A stretch of 64,000 bases of DNA. It comes from Zhongshania sp. GTDB lineage: Bacteria; Pseudomonadota; Gammaproteobacteria; Pseudomonadales; Spongiibacteraceae. The stretch spans positions 1-64,000 of the forward strand of contig JAGPVP010000104.1 of NCBI GenBank assembly GCA_018066965.1. Reading direction: 5' to 3'. A program made the translations under genes and the position numbers. Below are positions 8,319 to 17,510 of the stretch, piece after piece; the stretch's first letter is position 1, and each line of letters opens with the position of its first letter. A model generated the notes under the pieces. That model made no database searches. It saw nothing but the letters and a program-made list of their open reading frames with translations, and was not told the DNA's origin.

Positions 8319-9449
8319 CTACTGCTCCTCTAAAAGCATTGTGTTTAATTCGTTCACAAAATAAAAACCAAGGCCCGGCACAATATTCATCATGGTATCG
8401 AGGTGGGTCATGCGATCAGCTGCCAGTCTAGGGCCGGTGGCGCAGCAGGCGATAATCGCCCAATACATATTCAGCACGGTGTAATAACGCAAACGTTCGG
8501 GATCAACATGTAAACCAGAGAGCCGAGTGTATTCCTTAATGAAGGCATTTTTCTCGACTAGGCCGGCACAATAATAAGTACCATCTTCTACCGTACCGTA
8601 GCCAGGGAGCATGGCGTAAGCTAAGTCCATATGCCGATCACCGAGATAGCCTGCCTCCCAATCCAGTATCGCGGTTATTTCATCGGTGTCTTCGTCGAAT
8701 AAAAAATTGCCATTCCGATAGTCGCCATGCACTAAAGACACATGATCTACAACGGGGCGATTGCGCCACAACCACGCCCGCGCCAAAGCAACCGTAGGGT
8801 GCGCCTCAACAGCGTCTTCGTCCCACACTCTGTCCCAATGCGCCAAACTCCAATCTACTGCATCACTTGTGCCTTCACGGGGAATTAGCAGCGCAGACAA
8901 ATCCTTATCGCGCCAGTCCATGGTGTGCAAGGCGGCAAGATGTCGAATATATTGCGGCGCTAGTTTTTCGCGGTGCTTGCCATACACCGTACCCAATCCC
9001 GTTGCTTTACCCGCACCCTCTTTAGGCGACGCCACACCAGGGTTGAAAGAACATATCAGAGCTGGCCGGCCAAAATATTCATCGCTGTCACTAACCCAAA
9101 ATGCCTCAGGCACTGGGAGCACACCGGCAACGGCCTGAATAATTTGAAACTCACGCAGGCGACAGGTTTCGATCACTGAACACAGCGGGCTCATCCGCAA
9201 GATCATTTTAACGAGTTGACGATCTGCATTAGGGCGAAACAAATCAAAAACGTATTGCTCCATCGAGGCACCACCACTCAAGGCGTTTAAATTGCGCACC
9301 TCAAAAGTCTCGCCCACCTGCTCAGTTAAAAACCGGTCCAACTGATCAGAAATAAAAGAAACATCCGTAGGCTTATATTCCACCCTACCCCGCAGAGCCA
9401 TTTTTCGATCAAGCGCCGCCGCCAAGGTCGGCTCTATCACGGCGGCCAT
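8319..9449 (-). CDS. APH/ACAD10-like phosphotransferase
   Basis: A 376-residue protein of the aminoglycoside-phosphotransferase superfamily with a protein-kinase-like fold. Motifs: the catalytic loop LVHGDYRNGNFLF and the metal-binding ILDWEAGYLGDRHMDLAY, both in the C-terminal half; the N-terminal lobe begins NLNALSGGASMEQYVF. Relatives next to acyl-CoA or alcohol catabolic genes (ACAD10-like) phosphorylate hydroxylated catabolic intermediates rather than antibiotics. Its ATG overlaps the stop of the upstream oxidoreductase by one base (TAATG). A role in activating or eliminating a hydroxyl group in this pathway is inferred. Confidence 0.85.
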   Translation of the reverse strand: MAAVIEPTLAAALDRKMALRGRVEYKPTDVSFISDQLDRFLTEQVGETFEVRNLNALSGGASMEQYVFDLFRPNADRQLVKMILRMSPLCSVIETCRLREFQIIQAVAGVLPVPEAFWVSDSDEYFGRPALICSFNPGVASPKEGAGKATGLGTVYGKHREKLAPQYIRHLAALHTMDWRDKDLSALLIPREGTSDAVDWSLAHWDRVWDEDAVEAHPTVALARAWLWRNRPVVDHVSLVHGDYRNGNFLFDEDTDEITAILDWEAGYLGDRHMDLAYAMLPGYGTVEDGTYYCAGLVEKNAFIKEYTRLSGLHVDPERLRYYTVLNMYWAIIACCATGPRLAADRMTHLDTMMNIVPGLGFYFVNELNTMLLEEQ

Positions 9450-10510
9450 TACCGCGCCGCCTTTTGCGCACGAAATGCAGCGGTGGTCGACGCCAGTTGC
9501 GCAGGCGACGCACCGTGTAGCACAAGGTGATCTAAACCGGCGTCAATGTAATCTTGCAAACGTTTAGCACAGTGTTCCGCCGAGCCAACAACACAGCCAG
9601 TCTCGACCCATTCCCTGGGAATCATATAGCCAATATCGATTAATTCCTGCCGCGTAAAGGCCTGATCAGCAATCGCGTCTCCCTGCATTTTAGGGTGCGA
9701 CATAATCGCCTCCATCGCAGCGCGATCCCAACCGTTGGCCTTTAATAATTGCTCGGAAACACCGGGAAATGAGAAGTGCGTAATCATGCGGGCATTCATC
9801 ACCAGATGCTCTTCTTCTGGTGTCATTTCCGGCGCGCACAACATAGTGTTGTAGATTTTTAGGGAAGCGGGATCTCTGTCATGACGCTCACAAGCAGCAC
9901 GTAATTTTTTACAAATTTCGGCGGTAGCATCCACCGTTAATTCACAACCGATAAAAACCCCATCAAATAAACGAGCGCTTAAATCAATACCCATAGGGCC
10001 AGGCACCCAGCTTGAGAATATGATCGGCGGGCGCGGCGCCGTTGGCGGATCTGGCATACGCAAATTACTAAATTTACCTAAATCACCCTCGTAATTAACG
10101 GTCTTACCCGCCCACAAATCGATAAGAATTTGAGCGTAATCACCAAAGCCTCGCATAGTTGGTCTAAGCATGCCGCCCTTTTCATTTATGCCCCATAAAC
10201 CTCGGGCCAAACCAAGCAACAAGCGGTCACCAAAAATTTGCTGAAAGGTGGCACCCATTGCGGCAGTGACCGCCGGTGTGCGGGTACCTATAGCAACCGA
10301 ACCCATACCGAATTTAATGGTTTCGGTGCGCGCTGCCACTGCGCCAGCGTGAACCCCAAGTTCCTTCATGTCGAAACGTTCGGCAATCCACGCACTAGTT
10401 AAACCTATGCGTTCAGCCTCAACGGCCTCTTCCATAGCTCGGGCGGGGTCTTTAATTCGACCACCCAGCAAGTAAACACCCAACTCGTCTAAGGGACTTA
10501 ATTTTTCCAT
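9449..10510 (-). CDS. Luciferase-like (LLM) flavin/F420-dependent oxidoreductase
   Basis: A 353-residue single-domain TIM-barrel oxidoreductase of the bacterial-luciferase family, resembling a subgroup common in mycobacteria (TIGR03857-like). Visible features: ERIGLTSAWIAERFD near the N-terminus, TIKFGMGSVAIGTRTPA, then DRLLLGLARGLWG, and a C-terminal VGSAEHCAKRLQDYIDAG. Members use FMNH2 or coenzyme F420. F420 synthesis is unusual in gammaproteobacteria and no F420 gene is visible here, so the cofactor is open. ATG 10510 follows an AGGAGG site. Translationally coupled to the kinase after it. Confidence 0.85.
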   Translation of the reverse strand: MEKLSPLDELGVYLLGGRIKDPARAMEEAVEAERIGLTSAWIAERFDMKELGVHAGAVAARTETIKFGMGSVAIGTRTPAVTAAMGATFQQIFGDRLLLGLARGLWGINEKGGMLRPTMRGFGDYAQILIDLWAGKTVNYEGDLGKFSNLRMPDPPTAPRPPIIFSSWVPGPMGIDLSARLFDGVFIGCELTVDATAEICKKLRAACERHDRDPASLKIYNTMLCAPEMTPEEEHLVMNARMITHFSFPGVSEQLLKANGWDRAAMEAIMSHPKMQGDAIADQAFTRQELIDIGYMIPREWVETGCVVGSAEHCAKRLQDYIDAGLDHLVLHGASPAQLASTTAAFRAQKAAR

Positions 10511-10663
10511 AAAACCTCCTGCGAATATAATTTTTATTAATTGCGTTTGGTTGTTGCGCTAAATTTTATTGGGGAGTTCTAAATGCGAAAAATGGATTCC
10601 ACTCCGACCACTATTGATATAACAATCAATACTAGCGGAGATGGAAAACAATTAGCAAGCCCG

Positions 10664-11440
10664 TTAGGCAAGTAATATATTGTGACCGTAATCGACGGGG
10701 ATAATGACGCCATTAACAAAGCTTGACGCCTGACTGGTCAACAGCAATAAGGTACCTTCCAGTTCCTCCACATTGCCGATGCGCTTAGAAGGCAGTCTTG
10801 CAACTTCAGCCTGCCCTTGCTCTGTTTCAAAATACCAATCCACCATTTCGGTCATAAAATAGCCCGGTGCAATGGCATTGCAACGAATTTTAGTATCGAA
10901 CATATCCGCTGCAATTTGTTTGGTAAGTTGGTTCAAGGCTGCTTTTACACTGCCGTAGCAAGGTACATTTTTTAAGGTTTGAATGCCGGTGATAGAGGTG
11001 ATGTTAACGATACTACCCGGCACATCCAACGGAAGAAGACGCTTCGAGAATTCTCGTGCCATGCGCATGGTGCCAGTTAAATTTACATTGAGTAGGTTTC
11101 CCCACTCTTCATCCTCAACATCAGGAAAGGGTTTAAATTGAATCTGGCCTGCGTTATTAACCAAAATATCAACCACGCCAAATGCTTCGTAAGCTTGATC
11201 GAATACTTGTTTAACGCTTTCGGTGTTGCCGATATCCAGAGCATACGCGACGGCCTTACCACCTGCCTCGTTAATCTCCTTAGCCACTTGTTCCACTTTA
11301 TCTAAACGGCGCGCGGCGCATATCACGGTCGCCCCAGATTTCGCTAATGCTTTTGCAAAGCTGACGCCCATACCTGTGCCCGAGCCTGTCACCAAAGCAA
11401 CGCGACCTTTATTTGAGAACATATTTTCTAAATAAGACAT
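10664..11440 (-). CDS. Short-chain dehydrogenase/reductase
   Basis: A 258-residue classical SDR, an NAD(P)-dependent alcohol/ketone oxidoreductase. It has the nucleotide-binding motif TGSGTGMGVSFAKAL (residues about 19-33), NNAG, the catalytic serine in SIVNITSITG, and YGSVK for the Tyr/Lys pair. C-terminal residues include VDYGHN. The length is standard. It lies 153 nt upstream of the LLM gene and 56 nt after the DUF1214-like gene in the same direction. The substrate is unknown; a hydroxyl intermediate of the pathway is likely. Confidence 0.9.
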   Translation of the reverse strand: MSYLENMFSNKGRVALVTGSGTGMGVSFAKALAKSGATVICAARRLDKVEQVAKEINEAGGKAVAYALDIGNTESVKQVFDQAYEAFGVVDILVNNAGQIQFKPFPDVEDEEWGNLLNVNLTGTMRMAREFSKRLLPLDVPGSIVNITSITGIQTLKNVPCYGSVKAALNQLTKQIAADMFDTKIRCNAIAPGYFMTEMVDWYFETEQGQAEVARLPSKRIGNVEELEGTLLLLTSQASSFVNGVIIPVDYGHNILLA

Positions 11441-11496
11441 AGTATTTTTCCTTTGACTATTATTTTTAAACCGAATTTTTTATAAGAAATAGTGAA

Positions 11497-12702
11497 TTAA
11501 AGGCAAGCCCTTCTCACAACAGATTCCGCTCGCCGCCTCAATAAATCACTTCGTTGATCTGTGGTAATACGCAGTTTTCTGTCATCGACTATTGAAGAAA
11601 CCTCGGACAATTTAACCCGCCTGATTGTGGGTATGGGTGCCGTTTTCGCCCGAAAGTATCGCAGCGACAACAAACCCGTTCGATGATTAGCCGCATCCAA
11701 CCAATTCATAACACCGGGGTCTTCATGAGAAATTACCGCTCGAAACACCCCGTCTTGACCGAGTACAGCTTGAAAACCATTTATGGAGGTTTGACGGAGA
11801 TTCCAGTCCCGCGCATCCCAATACTGACTATACAACTGAATGCTCCAGTACTTAGCTTCTGGCGGCACCACCTCGATGATCAAGGCCTCATCAAGCTCGC
11901 ACTCGTAGTTGGCCTTGCCATAACGTAACTCAGCCCAGCCGATAGACACCTCATCAATCCGCACCGTGTTTATCGTGTCTTGGTAATAGCTCTGCACTTG
12001 CTCAGCAAAAAACGCCGGCAAGTTGTGCAACCAATCAATAAGTAAACGAGTACGCTGGGCAATAAGCTCCGGGGTAATGGCTGGCGCGGGGTAATGCGCG
12101 TCGTCACGGGTAATTTGCAACTGCGCAGGCTCTTCATTAATCCAGTCATAGAAATACTGACGGAAAATTAGATCGCCAAGACCATCGGGGATTTTCACCC
12201 AGTTGCCAGGCTGCTCGTTTTTACTGAGCACTATTTCGATATTGCCATCGGCATCGCATTCAAATTCGCTACAGCGATCAAACAAGGCCCAGCCACCAAT
12301 ATGGGCGAAATGCCCCTGGCGGGTTTCAATGTCCATCATATGCGCGGTGCCGCGACGGCCCTTGATGCGATACACATAGTCGCCGTGTATCGGCGCCCAC
12401 TGATAAAGCGCGTCTGCCGCCGGCAGACCGTACTGAATACGTGACGATAAAAAAGTGAAAAAACTGGGATACTCTGGGTTCCACGACTCCATTGTCATGG
12501 GAATGGCGCCAGCAACAAGTCGCGTTAAATACCGCACACCTTCGGCTCTGGCCATCTCATCAGTAATTCGAGGATCATCCCAAACAATACCTTGTAACTG
12601 CTTAATCGCCGCGCTTAATGCATCCCACAATTCTGGTGATTCCGTGCTTAGGGGCAAGCTATCGCCCCAACTATCTAGCTGGTAACTAATCATTTGTGAC
12701 AA
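11497..12702 (-). CDS. DUF1214-like protein
   Basis: A 401-residue soluble protein resembling DUF1214/DUF1254-type proteins in its C-terminal half (YWSIQLYSQYWDARDWNLRQ, then VFRAVISHEDPGVMNWLDAANHRTG). Related sequences often sit near sulfotransferase, LLM and TetR genes in actinobacteria and sphingomonads, but no enzyme activity is established for them to my knowledge. No signal peptide is visible. It lies 77 nt after the sulfotransferase gene on the same strand, so it belongs to the same operon. Function unknown. Confidence 0.75.
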   Translation of the reverse strand: MSQMISYQLDSWGDSLPLSTESPELWDALSAAIKQLQGIVWDDPRITDEMARAEGVRYLTRLVAGAIPMTMESWNPEYPSFFTFLSSRIQYGLPAADALYQWAPIHGDYVYRIKGRRGTAHMMDIETRQGHFAHIGGWALFDRCSEFECDADGNIEIVLSKNEQPGNWVKIPDGLGDLIFRQYFYDWINEEPAQLQITRDDAHYPAPAITPELIAQRTRLLIDWLHNLPAFFAEQVQSYYQDTINTVRIDEVSIGWAELRYGKANYECELDEALIIEVVPPEAKYWSIQLYSQYWDARDWNLRQTSINGFQAVLGQDGVFRAVISHEDPGVMNWLDAANHRTGLLSLRYFRAKTAPIPTIRRVKLSEVSSIVDDRKLRITTDQRSDLLRRRAESVVRRACL

Positions 12703-12779
12703 CTCCTAACTATTCATATGAAGGTAGCCAAGCTCTGATTAATCGCAGGAATTGCAATTAATCAGAGTGGTGTTAGTTG

Positions 12780-13973
12780 TTAGCCAAAAATTTTCAGATA
12801 CTCAGAAAACCGCGCCTTGATAGCATCTTCACTTAAGCCATACTCTTCAAGGGTATAGCTATACTCGCCCCAGTGATGTGCTGGGCGACTTTCATTATAG
12901 TTTTTGCATCCATCAATCGCTTCGGGCGTCATTTTGCGCCCTGCTTTTTCGTAAATTCGCTGAATAACGGCGACGGGGTCATCGCATATTTCTGAGAAAT
13001 TCGCATTCACAATACGATCTAGCGGAAGACAGTCGCGCACCGCTAAGTAGCGATCCGTCAGCGACGCCCAATACTCAAACCACTCCTGCCCAACCTCAAC
13101 AGGGTCAATATCGTCAGTCGTCGTTTTACGCAGCTCTTGAATGGTTGTCGCAAATGATGGCACTGTTTTTACTGGGTCGCGGTGACAATGAACTACCGTC
13201 GCATCAGGAAGATATTCAAACAGAATATCGAGGTAACCAATGTGCACAGGGGACTTCATAATCCACGGCCGGCCTTTGGCTCCGCCATCCTGCCACTGCA
13301 AATACTGCATCATTTCAAACAAAATTTTGTAGGTCGGACGCGGGTCGCACTTTACCGAAAACTCGCGAAATGTCGGCGCTCTCGCCAGCATTGCCGATAC
13401 CGCTGACTCAAAAGACATCTCCATAATAAAGAGTTCTTCATCAGGCTCTTGCGCCTCCATGGGATGACGCGCCATCCAACCCGGAAATTGGGTGCGGAAG
13501 GTATCTTCTATAATTTTTCCAAACTCAATACGACCAACTGGGTTGCCAGCTTCTTCATCAGGAAATGGCGCGGGATTCAATAAACGCCATACTTCTAAGC
13601 GCTGCACATCTGGGTCACCCGACATGACTCGCTGTAATTTTGAGGTTCCTGTTCGTGGTAGCCCCACCACCACAATCGGTGCGACAATTTTCTCATCGCG
13701 TATTTCTGGATGACGTTTTACATCATCGATATAGCGCAGGCGATTGACCAATAAACGCAGTATTTCCTGGCCTTGCCCGATTACACCACCTTCATGGAGG
13801 TTTGCTTCGTTACGTAGGGAATTACACAAAATTTCCAAACCCGTGGTAAATCCCATATCGCCAAAATCTGAAAGCCCAGTGGCGCTTTTTGCTGCCGCCA
13901 GCATGTCTTCAACATAGAATGGTATGGCTTCTGGCATTGCTGGAGCTTCTGCACTTGCTGCTTGATTCGTCAT
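12780..13973 (-). CDS. Sulfotransferase-family protein, copy 1
   Basis: A 397-residue protein with the PAPS-binding pattern of sulfotransferases: the 5'-phosphosulfate loop VVGLPRTGTSKLQ (about residues 103-115) and the 3'-phosphate region VVHCHRDPVKTVPS further on. It is clearly a paralogue of the protein at 16186-17364; both share an N-terminal FGDMGF motif, EVWRLLNPAPFPD/AFWRLWNPAPFPD and a C-terminal YSLEEFGLS/YTLEEYGLS motif. It heads the minus-strand arm. The family may transfer sulfate to a hydroxylated substrate; the acceptor cannot be told from sequence, and some bacterial members have no demonstrated sulfotransferase activity. Confidence 0.85.
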   Translation of the reverse strand: MTNQAASAEAPAMPEAIPFYVEDMLAAAKSATGLSDFGDMGFTTGLEILCNSLRNEANLHEGGVIGQGQEILRLLVNRLRYIDDVKRHPEIRDEKIVAPIVVVGLPRTGTSKLQRVMSGDPDVQRLEVWRLLNPAPFPDEEAGNPVGRIEFGKIIEDTFRTQFPGWMARHPMEAQEPDEELFIMEMSFESAVSAMLARAPTFREFSVKCDPRPTYKILFEMMQYLQWQDGGAKGRPWIMKSPVHIGYLDILFEYLPDATVVHCHRDPVKTVPSFATTIQELRKTTTDDIDPVEVGQEWFEYWASLTDRYLAVRDCLPLDRIVNANFSEICDDPVAVIQRIYEKAGRKMTPEAIDGCKNYNESRPAHHWGEYSYTLEEYGLSEDAIKARFSEYLKIFG

Positions 13974-14431
13974 TACATCACCTAAAGTTATTATTGATAA
14001 TCTAGCTAAAACTCATCGAAGTTTCTCGAAGCAGTCTCAAGCCACCATCGCCGACACAATTAAATAAGAAATTATCAACACGAATAGAATGTAAAACTCT
14101 AAAAATATTTTTAATTTTTATGAAAAATATCGACGACAACTTAAAGAAAACCGAGTTATTTTTATTTCGAGGATCAATATAGCAATGACAAGGAGAGTGG
14201 AACAAGGAAATGCAGGTCAGCTTTTAGGAATACAAATAGACATTACAAGCCACTGAATAATAAGGATTTTTTATACCACCTCAACAACCATTTTTATTTA
14301 AGAGTAACTTTTAGGGCGATTTACAGCAATCCCAGTAAATCACTCACTCACAATATATGGCTTTCATCTATAAAATTAGGTAAGTTATTTTCAAATATTG
14401 AAGATAATAAATTTTATCTCGCGATCCAAAT
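13974..14431. other. AT-rich intergenic region between sulfotransferase and tetR
   Basis: About 460 bases with no convincing gene. It is markedly richer in A and T than its surroundings. It must contain the promoter of the minus-strand arm (start 13973) and the end of the tetR transcript. The one frame on the minus strand (14002-14205) is low-complexity and has no family resemblance. Confidence 0.5.
14370..14417. repeat. Long imperfect inverted repeat downstream of tetR
   Basis: Outer arms ATAAAATT and AATTTTAT, and inner arms TTATTTTCA and TGAAGATAA, frame a short loop, giving an AT-rich hairpin just past the tetR stop codon. It may end the tetR transcript or protect its 3' end, but it lacks a GC-rich stem. 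Confidence 0.4.
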
Positions 14432-15082
14432 CTAGTCCGCAAATATGGCGTAGCACATTTTAGCTAGGGTATTACGAAACTCAGGATCATCAATAAAATC
14501 GATATTATCGCTAATTAAAGAATACACCATGAGCTGAGCTGCGCGGCCAAGGGCGTGAACACGCAACATATCATTACTGGAAGGTTTAAAGTCTGAACAT
14601 AATTTTAACTGTTCATAAATAAAGGATTCAGTAGAGCTTTCGGGGGCGATATTAACATCTAGCTCTTGCCAAGCATCCAGAAAGCCTTTGTGTTCAACAA
14701 GTAGTGTTTTATCAACTTCGAGCACTTTACGATGAATTTCAATAGACCAATCTAGCAGCCAATAAATAAATGACAGTACGGTGTGCTCTTTATCTCTTGG
14801 AAATTCTTGATAGCCCTTTAAATGCTGCGTTCTGATTACGAGGCGATAAACCTCAAACACAATAGTATCGAGATTGGGGAAATATTGATAAATGGACGAC
14901 TTTGGCACACCGGAAACCACTTCCAGCGTTGTTGTAGATAAAGCGCCACGACCGTGTTCTAACAAAATGCTATGCGCCGCCTCGACAATGGCATTAACAA
15001 CCTTGATAGATCGATCTTGTTTCGGCTGGCGACGCATTGCGTCATTGGGGCGAATAAGCTGATACGGCGTGTCTTTTTCCAT
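14432..15082 (-). CDS. TetR-family transcriptional regulator
   Basis: TetR-type repressor with an N-terminal helix-turn-helix (ALSTTTLEVVSGVPKSSIYQ then YFPNLDTIVFEVYR) and a variable ligand-binding C-terminal half. It is divergent from the DapB-like gene at 15145 and sits between the two arms of the cluster, so it likely controls one or both. The start is uncertain: ATG 15082 (216 residues) is chosen. An upstream TTG at 15106 would add eight residues, and ATG 15037 would still keep the DNA-binding domain. None has a strong ribosome site. Confidence 0.85.
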   Translation of the reverse strand: MEKDTPYQLIRPNDAMRRQPKQDRSIKVVNAIVEAAHSILLEHGRGALSTTTLEVVSGVPKSSIYQYFPNLDTIVFEVYRLVIRTQHLKGYQEFPRDKEHTVLSFIYWLLDWSIEIHRKVLEVDKTLLVEHKGFLDAWQELDVNIAPESSTESFIYEQLKLCSDFKPSSNDMLRVHALGRAAQLMVYSLISDNIDFIDDPEFRNTLAKMCYAIFAD

Positions 15083-15144
15083 TTTATTAGTAAGCACCAA
15101 AGCCAATAAATTTAAAACCCATTAACAAGACCGGAAATACTAAC

Positions 15145-16164
15145 ATGAAAACTTCAAACATCTCGCCGCGCATTGCAGTATATGGCCTCGGCTTTGTCGG
15201 TCAGCAACTTGCTGGCTTCGCCTTAGACAAAGGCTGGGAAATTGTCGGCGCCTACAATCGCGCCGGCGACAAGGTGGGCCAGGATCTCGGCACACTCATC
15301 GGCAGGGAGCCTATCGGTCTTTTAATAGAGGATTGCGAGGCAGCTAATTACTCGCAGCTAAACGCAGACCTAGCCTTTGTTGCGGTCTCTGATCGCCTAG
15401 AAGATAACTTCCCCTCATATCAGCGCCTAATGTCTGCGGGGGCAAACATTCTTTGTCACGGCGCAGAATCTTGTAATCCCCGCCGCCTCAACCCCGCGAT
15501 TGCAGAACAGATTCAGGCGCTGGCCCTTGAGCATGGCGTTACTTTCACCGGCAGCGGTATATGGGATATGACTCGGATTTGGGCCGGCATTCTGTCGGTA
15601 GGACCAAACACTGAAATCGAATCTATGACCCACACCTCCTTTACCGACATCGCTCGCCAAGGCGTGCACTTACTTCGCTTTTGTGGCGCCGGCTTGACGG
15701 TAAAAGAGTTTGAAGAAAAAAGCGTGGCCGGAAATGGTGGCTTAGGTGGCATCGCTATCATCCCACCACTGTGCGTGGCAGATGCCTTGGGGCTTGATGC
15801 CATCAACGTAAAAGAAAAAGTTGAACCCATCATTTGGGAAGAAGACCACCAAAGTCACTGGCTAAATGAAACCATACCTGCCGGCCATGTGGTCGGCACC
15901 AGAATGCACGTTGATATTACTACCCGAGAGGGAGTAACCCTACATAACTGTTTTGAATATAGGGACTTCAAGCCCAATGAGGTAGAGCAATTAATCTGGA
16001 AAGTGAAAGGCAAACCCAGCATGGAGGTGCGGATTGTGCGAGAGGCCTCTCATATGGCGTCGGCCAGCAGTTTGTTTAATCGCACCCCTGACGTACTGGC
16101 AGCCGAACCCGGTATCCGCGAAATTTGGACTTATCAGCCACTACGCTCCAGCGCTCTAAACTAA
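15145..16164 (+). CDS. DapB-like NAD(P)-dependent dehydrogenase
   Basis: A 339-residue protein with an N-terminal Rossmann fold (IAVYGLGFVGQQLAGFALDK) and a C-terminal half like the dihydrodipicolinate reductase / 2,4-diaminopentanoate dehydrogenase family (TGSGIWDMTRIWAGILS, VAGNGGLGGIAI). It is far from a true DapB, and related proteins are found beside sulfotransferase and LLM genes in mycobacteria. The product may be an oxidoreductase acting on an amine or carbonyl intermediate. First gene of the plus arm, directly followed by the second sulfotransferase. Confidence 0.8.
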   Translation: MKTSNISPRIAVYGLGFVGQQLAGFALDKGWEIVGAYNRAGDKVGQDLGTLIGREPIGLLIEDCEAANYSQLNADLAFVAVSDRLEDNFPSYQRLMSAGANILCHGAESCNPRRLNPAIAEQIQALALEHGVTFTGSGIWDMTRIWAGILSVGPNTEIESMTHTSFTDIARQGVHLLRFCGAGLTVKEFEEKSVAGNGGLGGIAIIPPLCVADALGLDAINVKEKVEPIIWEEDHQSHWLNETIPAGHVVGTRMHVDITTREGVTLHNCFEYRDFKPNEVEQLIWKVKGKPSMEVRIVREASHMASASSLFNRTPDVLAAEPGIREIWTYQPLRSSALN

Positions 16165-16185
16165 ATGAAGAAAAGGTACACAATA

Positions 16186-17364
16186 ATGACGCTTTCCCAA
16201 TCCGATATTTCTGCCGCTCTCGATCCCGATGCGCTGATGAATCAAGCAATCGAAATCAGCGGTCTACGCAGCTTTGGCGATATGGGTTTTATCGAGCCCA
16301 TGAAAATGCTGCTTAATAGCATCCCTCTGCATATCACACTCCACCAAGAGGGGCTTGAGAGTATTCAGGCAGATGTTGTGCGCTGCTTAGTCAATCGCCT
16401 GCGATTTCAACAAGACCTGAGTGCCCACCCAGAAATTCTGCAAGAGCAGGTTGATGATCCCATCATTGTTTTAGGCCTAGGTCGCTCTGGCACCACTAAA
16501 ATGCAAAAAATTCTGTCGGCGCCAGACAGTGTGCAAAAAATGGCGTTCTGGCGCTTATGGAATCCCGCCCCCTTTCCCGACGCAATCCCCGGTCAGCCAG
16601 ATCCGCGCATTGCTCAAGCGGGCAGTGCCAATTTGGTAGCAACAGACAACTCTGCGGTTCACGCCGCCCATCATATGGAAGAACAAGAAGTAGACGAAGA
16701 CTGGCTACTGGGCATGTTTACCTTTGACGACTGGATTTGGAATCAAATGGTATTCTCCCCAAGCTATTTAGACTGGGTTATGGCCCGCCCCAGCGCTGCC
16801 CCATTTGCCTACATGAAATCACTGGTGCAATACCTGCAATGGCAGGACGGCGGCAGAAAAGATCGGCCATGGGTGATGAAAGGTGTGGGCTATATCGCCC
16901 ATATGGAATCGCTGCTTGCCAACTTCCCCAAGGCCACAATTTTGCACACCCATCGCGACCCACTGCAAACCATTCCCTCGTGGGCTAAATTTGTCAGTGC
17001 GATGTGGACGCTAAGATCGGCACCTGTCGACAAGCATGAGATTGGTCGCGAAGTTATGCGTTACTGGGGCATGGCAATGGATCGCTACCTTGCCTCTAGG
17101 GACAAGTTGGGTTTGGATCGCTGCATCGTCGATGCTCGCTATGCGGATGTGCGGGAAAACCCCATGAGTATTGTCGAGCAAGTTTACGAGCGCGCCGGAC
17201 GCAAAATAACTGAGCCAGCGTATCAATCAATGGCAGCGTGGCACAGCAATAATGAACAGCACCGCTTTAGTAAACACGAATACTCTCTCGAAGAATTTGG
17301 TCTGAGTGAAGCGATGATTAACGAGCGCTTCGGCGATTATATTAGACGATTTATTCAACGCTGA
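16186..17364 (+). CDS. Sulfotransferase-family protein, copy 2
   Basis: A 392-residue paralogue of the protein at 12780-13973. PAPS-binding motifs: the loop IIVLGLGRSGTTKMQK and the region ILHTHRDPLQTIPSW. The start chosen is ATG 16186, preceded by AAAAGG at a normal distance; an in-frame ATG at 16165 directly abuts the previous stop and has no ribosome site. The N-terminal SFGDMGFIEPMKMLL and C-terminal HEYSLEEFGLSEAMI match the first copy, but the phosphosulfate loop differs (GRSGTT against PRTGTS). The two may act on different substrates or form one complex. Confidence 0.85.
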   Translation: MTLSQSDISAALDPDALMNQAIEISGLRSFGDMGFIEPMKMLLNSIPLHITLHQEGLESIQADVVRCLVNRLRFQQDLSAHPEILQEQVDDPIIVLGLGRSGTTKMQKILSAPDSVQKMAFWRLWNPAPFPDAIPGQPDPRIAQAGSANLVATDNSAVHAAHHMEEQEVDEDWLLGMFTFDDWIWNQMVFSPSYLDWVMARPSAAPFAYMKSLVQYLQWQDGGRKDRPWVMKGVGYIAHMESLLANFPKATILHTHRDPLQTIPSWAKFVSAMWTLRSAPVDKHEIGREVMRYWGMAMDRYLASRDKLGLDRCIVDARYADVRENPMSIVEQVYERAGRKITEPAYQSMAAWHSNNEQHRFSKHEYSLEEFGLSEAMINERFGDYIRRFIQR

Positions 17365-17436
17365 TTCGGAAGCACGTCCTGATTACTGGACGTCATTCGA
17401 CGCGAGCAAAGGCAACGTTATTTTATAAACACCCAA

Positions 17437-17463
17437 ATAAAAAAGGCCCGGAAAATCCGGGCC
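17437..17463 (-). terminator. Rho-independent terminator of glcB
   Basis: An eight-base-pair GC-rich stem (GGCCCGGA / TCCGGGCC, three-base loop) is followed on the minus strand by a run of T residues. It lies about 50 nt past the glcB stop and faces the end of the plus-strand sulfotransferase gene. Confidence 0.85.
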
Positions 17464-17510
17464 AAGCCTCACTGACAGGAACTGTTACAAGACGCGGGTT
17501 TTACTAAAAC

